Shown: piece after piece, positions 39,017-49,040 of the stretch
Layout of the letters: the number at the start of each line of letters is the position of its first letter
Position numbering within the stretch: position 1 is the stretch's first letter
Source: Acidimicrobiaceae bacterium
GTDB taxonomy: Bacteria > Actinomycetota > Acidimicrobiia > Acidimicrobiales > MedAcidi-G1
Assembly: GCA_002717365.1 (NCBI GenBank)
Contig: PBDJ01000027.1
Location: 1-64,000 of the forward strand
Length of the DNA stretch: 64,000 nucleotides
Reading direction: 5' to 3'
Position numbers and translations under genes: made by a program
Notes under the pieces: generated by a model
What the model was told of the DNA's origin: nothing
The model's database searches: none
What the model saw: only the letters and a program-made list of their open reading frames with translations

Positions 39017-39038
39017 CGATCCTGCTGACGTTGCCGAC

Positions 39039-41159
39039 TTAGATTCTTACTATTGGTGTTTCGGCAACCCCTTCGGGCCAAGAACCAAAATACTTTAACG
39101 CTTCCGGATTGGGTGAAAGTTTGGACCATTCAGAAATAAACTCGTCCCACGGCTTACCGCGCTTGAGTCGAGTTTGACGAGCTGAGTCCCGTGCATGCTC
39201 TGTAGCAGTCTCATCTAGGATGCGGGTGTCTTCCTCGTACCGAATTTGGTAAACCTCCTTTGCAGTCCAACTCGAGATTTGGCCGTTCTTCAGGTCGTCG
39301 AGAACTAGGCCGGGGTCGCGTTCGAGGACGTCTCCGTAGCCTCCTCCGCCTGCAGCAAGTTGCACAATCAGGTCTCCGCTGTAGCCAATTCGCGTCAACC
39401 TCGTTAGATGTTCAAGTAGATACTCACCCTGAAGCGCCCGATCGGCAGCGACGGAGACGGCATCTTCGGGAAGGTCTTCATCCCCTCGATTCATCTTCTC
39501 CCACAGATCCGTTCCACTTACCCAGATTCCGGGGCTAGCACTCGATGGGTAGCCGCCAAAGAGTCCCACAGCAACAGAAATGTGGGTGCTCTTCCCGATC
39601 GAACTCCAGAACATTGTTGGGACGTGATGAGGGGCAATGGCTGTCTCGGTGCCAAGTCCTCCCTGCCACTTGCCGAAACCTCCGGAATCTCGTCGTAAGT
39701 GGTAAAAGAGGCGCAGAAACGGATATTCATCCTCATAGAACTCCGCATCGGGTGCCCGGCCAGCATGAGCCCAGGGGAACCCATAGGCATTTACGCCATC
39801 CATGTCGGGCCTAGCTCCTTGGCCCTCTGTATTCAAAGTACATCCATCAAGGTCGGCATAGGGCATTTCGTGTTGGCTGGTTCCCGAAAAAACGATCTCG
39901 CTGCCCATGTTCCCATTAGGTGCACCAATCTTGTCTCGGTCTTCGCTATCGAACATCATCTTTGATAGCGCCAAAGTGACCGGAGTCATGACAATGCAGC
40001 ACAGCGGAGGGCTGTTACTTATAGCTGCATTTGGTGAGGCGTTGAGGACGCTGCCTTCAGGAATATCCCAATCAAACAGAGCGAGGGTTCCATTTGATGC
40101 AGGAAGGTCATTAAATGGATAGGCAAATAGGAAGATTGCGGCATGAGCAGCAGCTATATGGGGATAGGCATTGTAGGAAGAGTCGTTCTCCGGAGACGTG
40201 CCACTAAAGTCCATGTGAATCTTGTCATGGGTTTTGGTGGCAGTAAGCATGCCCCGGACTAGGGCGGGTTCTCTCCCGATTGTGTCGGCAAACGCGACAG
40301 CGCGATAGGTGCCGTCATTCCACCGAGATACACGCCGGCGAGCACTTTCCTCAGCTTCCACGACCAACTTTCGCAATAAGCCCCGAACGAAATCATTGCC
40401 TTTCGCTGCGGCTAGTTCTTGGACCCGTACTCGCAATCGGTCAGCACCGGTAACTCGGGCTCGAGTATCGATCTCCTGCATTCGAGGAGAGCGGTCGATG
40501 AAGTTGACCATCATGTCTAGGAGGTCGCGCTTGATGCGATAGTCCTGCCCAATCTTTATCGGAGTCAACTTCATTCCCTCATCCGACCGACTCCGAGCAA
40601 GGATTGGCATTCCCCCAGGCTCCACTGCTCCAGTTTCTGGCTGGTGAGCCAACGCTGCAGTCCAGGCAATTAGTACGCCTTCATGAAACACTGGCATAAA
40701 AGCCATTTGGTCTGGATTGTGAATACCTCCATACCGTGCTTCATTTGTATAAAAAATGTCTCCTGCTTCTACTCGGACTGAGGAGTCGGAGTAGTACTTA
40801 TGCATGACATATTTGACCGGCAGGCAGCCGGTTACACAGTGGAGATAGGTCCCAGCTGAAGCATTAGCAAGGTCACCATTTGCGGTATAGATTGCAACAA
40901 TCAAATCTCCAGCTGTTAACAAGTTTGTTACGCCACTACGAGTAAAGATTTCACGCGCTTCGTCCAAGATATTTTTTAGTTTTTCATCATAGATTTCGTA
41001 GTCTCCAGGTTCTAAACCATCGACCCAGCTTCTCTCAGTCTCGCCAACAGGTTCTGGCTTCAGCCACTGAACCATGGTGGCTGGCGAAATCTCAATGGGC
41101 GTTACACGCATGTATTCAGGGATTTCAGATTCATCTATGAAAGCGTGATCTAAGGACAT
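39039..41159 (-). CDS. hydantoinase B/oxoprolinase-like, acetone/acetophenone carboxylase-type subunit
   Basis: DEAREIFTRSGVTNLLTAGDLIVAIYTANGDLANAS..., GSEIVFSGTSQHEMPYADLDGC...; HyuB-like with associated gamma subunit gene. Confidence 0.82.
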   Translation of the reverse strand: MSLDHAFIDESEIPEYMRVTPIEISPATMVQWLKPEPVGETERSWVDGLEPGDYEIYDEKLKNILDEAREIFTRSGVTNLLTAGDLIVAIYTANGDLANASAGTYLHCVTGCLPVKYVMHKYYSDSSVRVEAGDIFYTNEARYGGIHNPDQMAFMPVFHEGVLIAWTAALAHQPETGAVEPGGMPILARSRSDEGMKLTPIKIGQDYRIKRDLLDMMVNFIDRSPRMQEIDTRARVTGADRLRVRVQELAAAKGNDFVRGLLRKLVVEAEESARRRVSRWNDGTYRAVAFADTIGREPALVRGMLTATKTHDKIHMDFSGTSPENDSSYNAYPHIAAAHAAIFLFAYPFNDLPASNGTLALFDWDIPEGSVLNASPNAAISNSPPLCCIVMTPVTLALSKMMFDSEDRDKIGAPNGNMGSEIVFSGTSQHEMPYADLDGCTLNTEGQGARPDMDGVNAYGFPWAHAGRAPDAEFYEDEYPFLRLFYHLRRDSGGFGKWQGGLGTETAIAPHHVPTMFWSSIGKSTHISVAVGLFGGYPSSASPGIWVSGTDLWEKMNRGDEDLPEDAVSVAADRALQGEYLLEHLTRLTRIGYSGDLIVQLAAGGGGYGDVLERDPGLVLDDLKNGQISSWTAKEVYQIRYEEDTRILDETATEHARDSARQTRLKRGKPWDEFISEWSKLSPNPEALKYFGSWPEGVAETPIVRI

Positions 41160-41169
41160 GGTATTGGTC

Positions 41170-43323
41170 TCACATTTGTTGAATAATTAAGTTGAAATTG
41201 TTGTCAACTGTAAGTTGAAATCCGGGATCCAGTACGGTAGTTGTGTACTCTGCCTCTATTACCGCTGGCCCATTGATCTCGTGGCCAGGTTTAAGGAGCC
41301 CTTGGTCAAATATAGGTGTGTCCAGAAAATCTGCCGCTTCGGACCAGTAAACCGCTCGTTCTCCAGTTAACGCGCCGTCAGCCTTTGTTCCGTCAGGTTC
41401 CGACGCTTCTAGTTCCCATCCCGGTTCTGGCATGGCTGCCGTAAGTACAAAGTTATGAATCTCTACCCCACCTTCCGGGTATACATTCACTGGGCTAAAG
41501 AATGCCGCATAATCACCCTCAAATGCGGAATAGATAGCCATTACGTCATCTGTACTATTTATTCGCAATAGTGGTGACTCACTACGGTGACTGTGGATCT
41601 GGCCGCCGTACTTGACGTCCAATTCAAGTCTGAGATGAGCCAAGTCAGGGTCGTACCCTTCACCGCTCAAGTCTCTTCTGGCTCGACCTTCCAGCTCCTC
41701 GACGATCGCATTGAATACTTCAAAGTCCGCTGTAGGGGCCTTCGTGGCAGCTTTCAGCAATTCGACACGTCTCGAGGTTTCATAGATATGCGCAACCGGC
41801 ATTGTGGAAGAGCCCCACGCACAAAAAACAGGTGAGAACGGACAAACGATGATCCTTTGGATCCCAAGACGGGAGCCATACCCGACACAGTGGGCAGCAC
41901 CTGCTCCGCCATACGCGAGAAGAACAAAGTCCTTCGGATCAAAACCGCGAAGGAACGTCTCTCGAGCAATCACGTCAGCCATGTTCGAGTCGACCGTCCG
42001 TTTGATGCGTGCTGCGGCCTCTTCGACAGAAACTCCAAGTGGTTCCGCGATTCTGGACTTGATTGCCGCATAAGCAAGATCTCGATCCAGCATTGCCTTG
42101 CCTGAGAAATAACTTTCTGGACTGATGTAGTTCAAAACAACATCAGCATCGGTAACAGTGGGCTCAGTGCCACCTAGTCCGAGAGCAGCCGGTCCCGGTA
42201 GCGAACCGGCGCTTTGGGGTCCCACCTCAATCCTGTTCCCAACCGCTTCATTAAGCCAGGCAATAGAACCGCCACCAGCACCGATTGACTTAACCTCCAG
42301 CATGCTTTGATCAACCCAATAGCGGTCAATGATCGGCCGGAACTGGTAGGCCCGGGCACTTCCATCACTGATAATCCCTACTTCGAAACTCGTTCCTCCC
42401 ATATCGGTAACGATCACGTTTCCGTCGCCTTGACGTTTCCCGAGTGCTGCTCCTCCGATCAATCCCGCGACCGGGCCACCATTGAAGGTTGCTGCAGCCG
42501 AGGTGCGGTAAACCTCAGCCATCCCACCCGAATTGTGAACCAGCATGATTCCTTTGGGGTAGCCATAGCTCCGAAGTTCATCTGCCATTCCGGCAAGCTC
42601 TTCCCACATTGACTGATGCAAGTAGGCATTAAGGATGGAAGTATTTGTTCTCGTATATTCAAGACGCTTCGGCACTACCTCTGACGAAAGCATTATCGGC
42701 ATTGATCCGAGATATTCGTCCGGAAATTCAGATTCAATCAGTTCTCGAATCCGAATTTCGTGAGAAGGATTTAGATAGGAAAACAAAAGCGATATAACAA
42801 ATCCTCGAGCGCCACGATCCACTACCTTGTGAAGCTCTGTAAGGAATTGGTCTTCATCTAGTGGTCGAACGACCTGTCCAAAACTATCAATTCTCTCCTT
42901 TGCTCCAATTATCATTCCTGCTTCAACTAGCGGATCAGGCTTCGTGATCCGAGCAACGTTGCGAATCTCTCGTACGACTGCAGCGTCCATCCAAGCAGCC
43001 CCTCGAGCAATGTTGAGAACGTCACCAAATCCAGCCGTTGTCACCAGACAGAGCTTGGGCCCGGACCTCTGCAGGAGAGTGTTCATGGCTACCGTAGTTG
43101 AATAACGAATAGTGCTCGTTTCAAGAAGGAGTTCGCTTGTCGTCAACCCAAATCGTTTTGCCGCCTCCTCAAGACCTTGCCTGAAGCCCACCGCAAGACG
43201 AAATCCAGTTGTCGGCGTCTTGACGGCAGTCGACTCGCCCGTGCCACGACGGACGAAACAGTCAGTGAACGTTCCGCCAATATCGATGTCAATAACGGTT
43301 CCGTGATCAGATTCTGTTGTCAT
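41170..43323 (-). CDS. hydantoinase A/oxoprolinase-like carboxylase subunit (alpha-type, copy 1)
   Basis: IDIDIGGTFTDCFVRRG, VIVTDMGGTSFEVGII, FVLLAYGGAGAAHCVGYGSRLG. Confidence 0.87.
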   Translation of the reverse strand: MTTESDHGTVIDIDIGGTFTDCFVRRGTGESTAVKTPTTGFRLAVGFRQGLEEAAKRFGLTTSELLLETSTIRYSTTVAMNTLLQRSGPKLCLVTTAGFGDVLNIARGAAWMDAAVVREIRNVARITKPDPLVEAGMIIGAKERIDSFGQVVRPLDEDQFLTELHKVVDRGARGFVISLLFSYLNPSHEIRIRELIESEFPDEYLGSMPIMLSSEVVPKRLEYTRTNTSILNAYLHQSMWEELAGMADELRSYGYPKGIMLVHNSGGMAEVYRTSAAATFNGGPVAGLIGGAALGKRQGDGNVIVTDMGGTSFEVGIISDGSARAYQFRPIIDRYWVDQSMLEVKSIGAGGGSIAWLNEAVGNRIEVGPQSAGSLPGPAALGLGGTEPTVTDADVVLNYISPESYFSGKAMLDRDLAYAAIKSRIAEPLGVSVEEAAARIKRTVDSNMADVIARETFLRGFDPKDFVLLAYGGAGAAHCVGYGSRLGIQRIIVCPFSPVFCAWGSSTMPVAHIYETSRRVELLKAATKAPTADFEVFNAIVEELEGRARRDLSGEGYDPDLAHLRLELDVKYGGQIHSHRSESPLLRINSTDDVMAIYSAFEGDYAAFFSPVNVYPEGGVEIHNFVLTAAMPEPGWELEASEPDGTKADGALTGERAVYWSEAADFLDTPIFDQGLLKPGHEINGPAVIEAEYTTTVLDPGFQLTVDNNFNLIIQQM

Positions 43324-43673
43324 TGTTCGGAGTCCTTTGAAGACATGTCTACAGAGCCCTCATCGGCGAACGTATTTGGGTCTAGTTCAATGTCGTGCGT
43401 TATTGGATGCCCTGGGGGGAGCATTTCGACTTCCAGTAGTGCTCCACACCCCGGACAGTAGAACTCGACAATTCTCGACCACGTGTCGTCATACGAGAAG
43501 TTCAGAACTCCTTCGATGAGCGGTTCCCAGATCTCCTTTGGGTCACGCTGGGCAACTAGACACCCCTTTTTGTAGTTTTCCGTAACCGAGCCAAGCGAGT
43601 ATTCGCAGCGGCGACACTCCCACTCCAGCAATTCCGTGTCTACCAATAGAGATTCCGTGATCGCCCGCTTCAT
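43320..43673 (-). CDS. acetone carboxylase gamma subunit-like small zinc-ribbon protein
   Basis: CRRCEYSLG...WEPLIEGVLNFSYDDTWSRIVEFYCPGCGALLEVEMLPPGHPITHDIELD; ATGA-type overlaps with both HyuA-like neighbours. Confidence 0.82.
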   Translation of the reverse strand: MKRAITESLLVDTELLEWECRRCEYSLGSVTENYKKGCLVAQRDPKEIWEPLIEGVLNFSYDDTWSRIVEFYCPGCGALLEVEMLPPGHPITHDIELDPNTFADEGSVDMSSKDSEQ

Positions 43674-45610
43674 GAGTTCTCCCCGCCCTCTCCCTGACCG
43701 AACACTGCTTCCCCGTTGTCGCCAATGGTGAGGGTTACCAACGGAGGAACGACCAGTGTGCTGTCCACACTTTCAAGGATCGCTGGCCCCCGGACCTCGG
43801 TGCCTCGGGGTGCCTGATCCCAGTCGAAGACAGGGGTCGAGGACTCTCCTGTCTTCCACTTGATGATTCGATTCGATTCGAGGGAAAGGCTTCCACTAGG
43901 ACTTGAAGGAAGCGGCAAGGCAGAAATGGACTCTGTCGCTCGTAGTCTCACCAATTGGGCACCATTTGAAACCAATTCACTTACTGTCTCGTCTGAGATT
44001 TCTTCGGTCACATCGCCGAATTGGACGTCTTGAATGTCTCCAGGATGTCCTGGTATCTCAAATTCCGCTTCAAGAGAGAGACTGACTCGTTCTAGATCTA
44101 TGGCCTCACCCTGCATGTCGCGGTAAGCGCGGCGGCGAAGATCTTGCAATTCAATGCCAAGCTGAGGGTCTGGGCGTGCTTCGTAGGAATGCGATATTGC
44201 AAGGGTTGATAATCCAAATGCACTAAATACAGGGTTTGAAGCAAATACGTACGTGGAACCCACATTGGTCATCAATGCAATCTGGTGGGCTAAGTACCCC
44301 CCGGCGCCCCCTATGACAAATATTGCACAGTCTTCTGGCTTCTTCTCGGTCTTTAGCATAATTTCAAGCAGCGCTTGAGCTATGTGGTTAGAGGCTAGAT
44401 CGATAACTTCCCAAGCAGCTTCAGAAATAGAAAGACCTAGCGGCTCTGCAATCTTCTCTTGAATTATCTGATTAGCAGCTTCAAGGTCAAGCTTTTTACG
44501 ACCACCCAAGAAATGAAGGGGGTCCAAAATCCCTAGACAAGCGATTGCGTCGGTGACGGTCGCCTGATCCCCACCTAGACCAAAGGCAGCGGGCCCTGGC
44601 TGAGCCCCGGCACTTTGCGGCCCAACTGTTAGCACGCCATCGATCACCTCGGCGATTGAGCCTCCGCCAATCCCGATCGAATCGATGTCCACCGCTGGTA
44701 GCGCTACCGGCACATTTGCTATTGAGGGTTGGACACGGTAGGTCCAGCGAGAATCACTGAGGGTGCTGATGTCTGAACTGGTTCCACCTACGTCCAAAGT
44801 AATTACATGACTCAGACCAAGTTTTTCAGAATACGCCGAGGCGCCAGCAACCCCACCGGCTGGACCTGATCCCCAGGTCCGGAGAGCGGTGGTCTTTGCC
44901 ACTCGAGAAGTCCCAGCATCTGCCGTGGCGACCAAAAGCGGATATCGGTAGCCATCTAGACGAAGTTGATCTTCTACTCGATAAAGCACCCGACTCATGT
45001 CGTGATGCAAGTACGCATTAACTACTGCCGTATTGACACGTACCGCATCACTGTTGCTAAGGGTCACCTGATTAGAACAGAGGACCGGAACTGCTCCTAG
45101 ATAGTGCCGTGGAAAGTCGTTCGTGATTGCCTCGCGAACAGCTCTTTCCCGCTCCGGGAGACCTTCTCCCGAATCTAGAGCCACAACTAGAATCCGTGCA
45201 CCTCGTTCGAGCAACTGATGGACGGCTTCAGTTACATCTCTAGCGTCAACTTCTCCAGAAGTCTCATCAAGACAAACGTTAAGTTCTTCTTGGAGTGGTA
45301 AATCTTCTGGGAGCACATTGAGTACTGACTTGGCGAGTCGCGAACCAATCAGAAGACCCACCTTTGGCCCTGACCGATTGATTAGGGCATTAGTGCCAAT
45401 CGTTGTGGAGAATCGGACTGTCTCTGTAGTTTGAAGCAGCTCGGATCGAGTAAGCCCCAAATAGGCAGCCCCTTGATCAATGCAAGCAAGAATCCCAGCC
45501 GTTAGGTCATGTGGTGTCGTCTCCACCTTGGTCCTAATCGCGATCGTCTGATCGGTAATGAACCCGTCGGTAAACGTTCCACCAGTGTCAATGTTTATCG
45601 TGTAGCTCAT
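43670..45610 (-). CDS. hydantoinase A/oxoprolinase-like carboxylase subunit (alpha'-type, copy 2)
   Basis: INIDTGGTFTDGFITDQ, VITLDVGGTSSDISTLSDS, CAIFVIGGAGGYLAHQIA. Confidence 0.87.
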   Translation of the reverse strand: MSYTINIDTGGTFTDGFITDQTIAIRTKVETTPHDLTAGILACIDQGAAYLGLTRSELLQTTETVRFSTTIGTNALINRSGPKVGLLIGSRLAKSVLNVLPEDLPLQEELNVCLDETSGEVDARDVTEAVHQLLERGARILVVALDSGEGLPERERAVREAITNDFPRHYLGAVPVLCSNQVTLSNSDAVRVNTAVVNAYLHHDMSRVLYRVEDQLRLDGYRYPLLVATADAGTSRVAKTTALRTWGSGPAGGVAGASAYSEKLGLSHVITLDVGGTSSDISTLSDSRWTYRVQPSIANVPVALPAVDIDSIGIGGGSIAEVIDGVLTVGPQSAGAQPGPAAFGLGGDQATVTDAIACLGILDPLHFLGGRKKLDLEAANQIIQEKIAEPLGLSISEAAWEVIDLASNHIAQALLEIMLKTEKKPEDCAIFVIGGAGGYLAHQIALMTNVGSTYVFASNPVFSAFGLSTLAISHSYEARPDPQLGIELQDLRRRAYRDMQGEAIDLERVSLSLEAEFEIPGHPGDIQDVQFGDVTEEISDETVSELVSNGAQLVRLRATESISALPLPSSPSGSLSLESNRIIKWKTGESSTPVFDWDQAPRGTEVRGPAILESVDSTLVVPPLVTLTIGDNGEAVFGQGEGGENS

Positions 45611-45620
45611 CTTGAGGTCA

Positions 45621-47009
45621 CTATTCGCTATTCCGCGCTATTCCGATCTGGGAGGAAAACGAGTCTCTTCTGCGGTTGTCAGTCCACCTAGGTACCTTTA
45701 CAAATCCTTCTGGGATCTCGAGTGATAGTTCACCAGGGCTGAGGGTTTGAACCTCAGCTCTCAGGCCAATAGATCCACTGATCGCCTCCCGGACTTCACG
45801 AGGGATGGCTTCACTGCGGTTTGGTGGACACTCGACTCGAACTCGAATGGTTTCTTGTCCATTCGCAACTTCGACGCTACCCCGATAATTCATCACTCCT
45901 GGCACACCGAAAATTGCAGCATCGAATTGTGCTGGCCACACGTTCATTCCCTTAATTTTCAACATGTCGTCGTAGCGTTGAACTCCCCCTGCACGAATGC
46001 CTGCCAAGGGCCGATCACACGAGCAAGAGCCCGGAGCGATCCATTGGACGCGGTCACGGGTCCTATAGCGAAGGAGAGGAGACGCTTCTGCAATTAGAGG
46101 GGTGACGACCAGTTCCCCTAGTTCCCCGTCTTGAACATCTCCGCCGGTTGAAGGGTCAATTACCTCGCAGTAGGCAGTCTCTGGTGGAAAATGCAAGACG
46201 CCCAATCGGCCGTCTTGGAGAACGCCGCCTGGGCACGTCCACGCTACTGCTCGTTCCGTACACCCGTATTGCTCATAGAGCGTCGCATTCCAGAGAAGCT
46301 CCATCTCTCTTGCCCAGGCTTCCTCATAAGACTCACCAGCGACAATAAGAACTTCCACGCCAAACTGTTTTGGGTCGAGCCCTGCTGCGGTCGCGGCTAC
46401 CGCCATCCGTTGGACATAGGAAGGTGTTCCAACCACGACATCTGCTCCAAATCGCCGGAGGAAAGCTATCTTGCGCTCCGTCGGGTACGAGCCGACCGAA
46501 AAGACGTTGGCCCCTAGCAGCCGAAGACCTCCGTAGTACCAAAGTCCTGCAGCGGTTGTGCCCACCGGCAGGGTTAGGAGTACTCGTGTGCCAGGTCGAA
46601 TTCCGCTCCACCAAAATCCCGTTGCTTCCATTTGGATAGCAGCAGCCTCATCGACTTCGTTCATTACATAAACCTCGCGGCCCTGCCCAGAGGTTCCGCT
46701 GGTTTCGACGAGATTCCGGATGTCTGCAGGCTCACAAGTAGTACGGGACCCGTAGGGAGGATTTTCTTCGCAGTCCACTACTACTTGATCTTTGGTCGTC
46801 GTAGGAAGACAACGAAATGCTTCGGCTGATCGCTCAGTCGGCAAGCTCCCTAGATGGCCCTTATAAAAAGGATTCTTTTCCGAAAGATCTTCAGCGATCC
46901 GCCACGCACTCGCAAGTTGCCACTCCCTGAGTTCCACCGGGCACTCGGGAGTTTCTGGATGCCAACTGCCTAGGTAGGCGTTATGCGGAACGGCTGTAGA
47001 GGTTTGCAC
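45621..47009 (-). CDS. phenylacetate-CoA ligase-like AMP-dependent synthetase (copy 2)
   Basis: LVETSGTSGQGREVYVM, YEQYGCTERAVAWTCP, RYDDMLKIKGMNVWPAQFD. Confidence 0.87.
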   Translation of the reverse strand: MQTSTAVPHNAYLGSWHPETPECPVELREWQLASAWRIAEDLSEKNPFYKGHLGSLPTERSAEAFRCLPTTTKDQVVVDCEENPPYGSRTTCEPADIRNLVETSGTSGQGREVYVMNEVDEAAAIQMEATGFWWSGIRPGTRVLLTLPVGTTAAGLWYYGGLRLLGANVFSVGSYPTERKIAFLRRFGADVVVGTPSYVQRMAVAATAAGLDPKQFGVEVLIVAGESYEEAWAREMELLWNATLYEQYGCTERAVAWTCPGGVLQDGRLGVLHFPPETAYCEVIDPSTGGDVQDGELGELVVTPLIAEASPLLRYRTRDRVQWIAPGSCSCDRPLAGIRAGGVQRYDDMLKIKGMNVWPAQFDAAIFGVPGVMNYRGSVEVANGQETIRVRVECPPNRSEAIPREVREAISGSIGLRAEVQTLSPGELSLEIPEGFVKVPRWTDNRRRDSFSSQIGIARNSE

Positions 47010-47023
47010 GAATGAGGCTACTT

Positions 47024-47947
47024 CTAATCGATCCCGAGAGCCTGCTGCGCGGCACCACCAAGGAACAGGTCGATCTCTTCTCTCGTAAAGTCAACCCCAG
47101 AAGTTTCGTCCCCGGGAAGGGCCTGAATGATCTCTACCCAGTTAGCATGGTTAACCTTGGTAACGGTCCGAAGAGCAGGCCAATCACTCCCAAAAAATAC
47201 TTTTCCACTACCTGCTAAGGAAAACAGGGCTCGAAGTTTTCTCGGGAAATCCTCCGGTTCTTGAAGGTACTTCGACTGCCAATAAGCGGTATCGACATAA
47301 ACATTGGGGTGGTGCCAGGCCAAACTGGCGGCCTCTTCCCACCATGCCATCCCCGCATGGGCAAGAACGAACGTGACTTCCGGGAAGTCATTCGAAGGTT
47401 GATCGACGTAGATGGGGCGAGTGGGTTCCGAACTCGCAGGCGCAATCTCCTGTCCCGTATGAACTACAACAGGAAGATTCAGTTCAGCGCACTTCTCATA
47501 TACCCGATAGCAGGCCCTGTCCCCAGGGTTGACTCCAGTACACCAGAGCTTGAACCCTCTTAGGCCCCATTCGTTGACGGCTCTTTCTACGAATTTCGCC
47601 GAATGTGGTCGACGCGGATCGATTCCACCATAAAGGATAAGTCTGTCGGAATATTTTTGGACAGCTTGATGGTAGATTTCATATCGTTTTTCCAGAGATA
47701 TTTCATCATCTACGCCAGCATACAATGCAAAGTCAATTGCTATAACTACCGCTTTATCGATCCCCGCTTCGTCCATGTCTGAAATCAAGAGGTCACCACA
47801 TTCATCAAACCAAGTTTCTTCTACTCGACCTCTGACAAACTCGGGCGGACGGCTCGAAATTGCACATCCATAGTCTACGAATGCGTTGATCCATGCTCCT
47901 GGTGTAAGCCGCGGGCCATACAAGTGCGCATGCGAGTCAATAATCAT
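47024..47947 (-). CDS. amidohydrolase family protein (Amidohydro_2)
   Basis: MIIDSHAHLYGPRL, VVVHTGQEIAP, VLAHAGMAWWEEAASLAWHHPNVYVDTAYW, VFFGSDWPALR. Confidence 0.88.
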   Translation of the reverse strand: MIIDSHAHLYGPRLTPGAWINAFVDYGCAISSRPPEFVRGRVEETWFDECGDLLISDMDEAGIDKAVVIAIDFALYAGVDDEISLEKRYEIYHQAVQKYSDRLILYGGIDPRRPHSAKFVERAVNEWGLRGFKLWCTGVNPGDRACYRVYEKCAELNLPVVVHTGQEIAPASSEPTRPIYVDQPSNDFPEVTFVLAHAGMAWWEEAASLAWHHPNVYVDTAYWQSKYLQEPEDFPRKLRALFSLAGSGKVFFGSDWPALRTVTKVNHANWVEIIQALPGDETSGVDFTREEIDLFLGGAAQQALGID

Positions 47948-47996
47948 GGTCGTGTGCTCCTTATGACTTTCAACACTACTTCTATCTCAATTCTAT

Positions 47997-49007
47997 CTAC
48001 TTTGTAGTATTCATATTCTCAATTAACGGCATTAGCTCTTTGCCAAATCTACTTATTCGTTCCATGCGACCACCGGGAAGAAGGGTGAATGTCAGTTGGT
48101 CGATTTTCAAATCAAGAAGTGGTCTTATCTTTTCAGCGCACCGTTCAGGAGGTCCAGCTACAGCAATGAAATCAACAAACTCGTCGCTAATCGCTGTTGC
48201 GTGCTTAGCGTGACGAGAAAGGTGTTCAAAAAAGTCATACTCCTGAAATGCGCGTTCGAATTCTTCGCGAAATGGCTCTACGGATCTAGGCAACTCTTTC
48301 CATCGCGCCAAAAATCTTGCCTGACTAGTTGCCCACGGCCTGACGTCCTGAATGGCCCTTTCCGTGTCATCGGCGAGTGAGATGCCAAACCAAAGATCTA
48401 CAAAAACGTCATCTAGGCTGCGGCCTGCGGCCTCTGCCCCTCGACGAACATGATCGATCTGCCATTCCGTTATTCCGGGTTCTGCCCCACCCATCACGAC
48501 AACTCCGTCTGCTACCGCTCCTGCCAGTTGGAGCATGCGCGGCTGGCTAGCAGAGATCCAGATAGGAACCGTTTCCCCAGCAGTCAATAGCCGAGCTGGA
48601 GTCTCGTTGATCAGCACCTCATCACCCGTAAAAAGTGCGCGCATGCATTCCACGTCTGCTCTCAACTGCTTAACGGTTGCCGGTCGAGCACCAATCGTGT
48701 GCACTGCGCTATCACCCGTTCCAATCCCCAGAACCGCACGGCCCTTACCAATTTCATTCAACGCAGCCATGGTGTTCGCTAAGACTGTCGGATGCCGGGT
48801 GACCGGGTTCGCTACCCCGGGTCCCAAAAAGATCTTCTTGGTCTCCCTTGCAGCCAGGGCCAGCGCCATATAGGCGTCTTTGGAAATCATTTGGGACTCA
48901 CCGAGCCACGCCATGTCAAACCCGACTTCTTCCGCGTGGGAGGCGATGTCCGGAAACCGGAGAATCGGCTCTCGAGGGCTGAGGACCATCATGAATCCAA
49001 TGCGCAT
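47997..49007 (-). CDS. LLM-class (F420-dependent-like) oxidoreductase
   Basis: MRIGFMMVLSPREPILRFPDIASHAEEVGFDMAWLGESQ, RAVLGIGTGDSAVHTIG. Confidence 0.87.
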   Translation of the reverse strand: MRIGFMMVLSPREPILRFPDIASHAEEVGFDMAWLGESQMISKDAYMALALAARETKKIFLGPGVANPVTRHPTVLANTMAALNEIGKGRAVLGIGTGDSAVHTIGARPATVKQLRADVECMRALFTGDEVLINETPARLLTAGETVPIWISASQPRMLQLAGAVADGVVVMGGAEPGITEWQIDHVRRGAEAAGRSLDDVFVDLWFGISLADDTERAIQDVRPWATSQARFLARWKELPRSVEPFREEFERAFQEYDFFEHLSRHAKHATAISDEFVDFIAVAGPPERCAEKIRPLLDLKIDQLTFTLLPGGRMERISRFGKELMPLIENMNTTK

Positions 49008-49040
49008 CAGGAACTCCTAGAAACTTCCGTCATCTCACAT

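Noticed and set aside
39039-45610. Simple hydantoinase or 5-oxoprolinase operon
   Set aside because: Two HyuA-like genes plus an acetone-carboxylase-gamma-like gene fit a ketone carboxylase better; kept as the alternative hypothesis.
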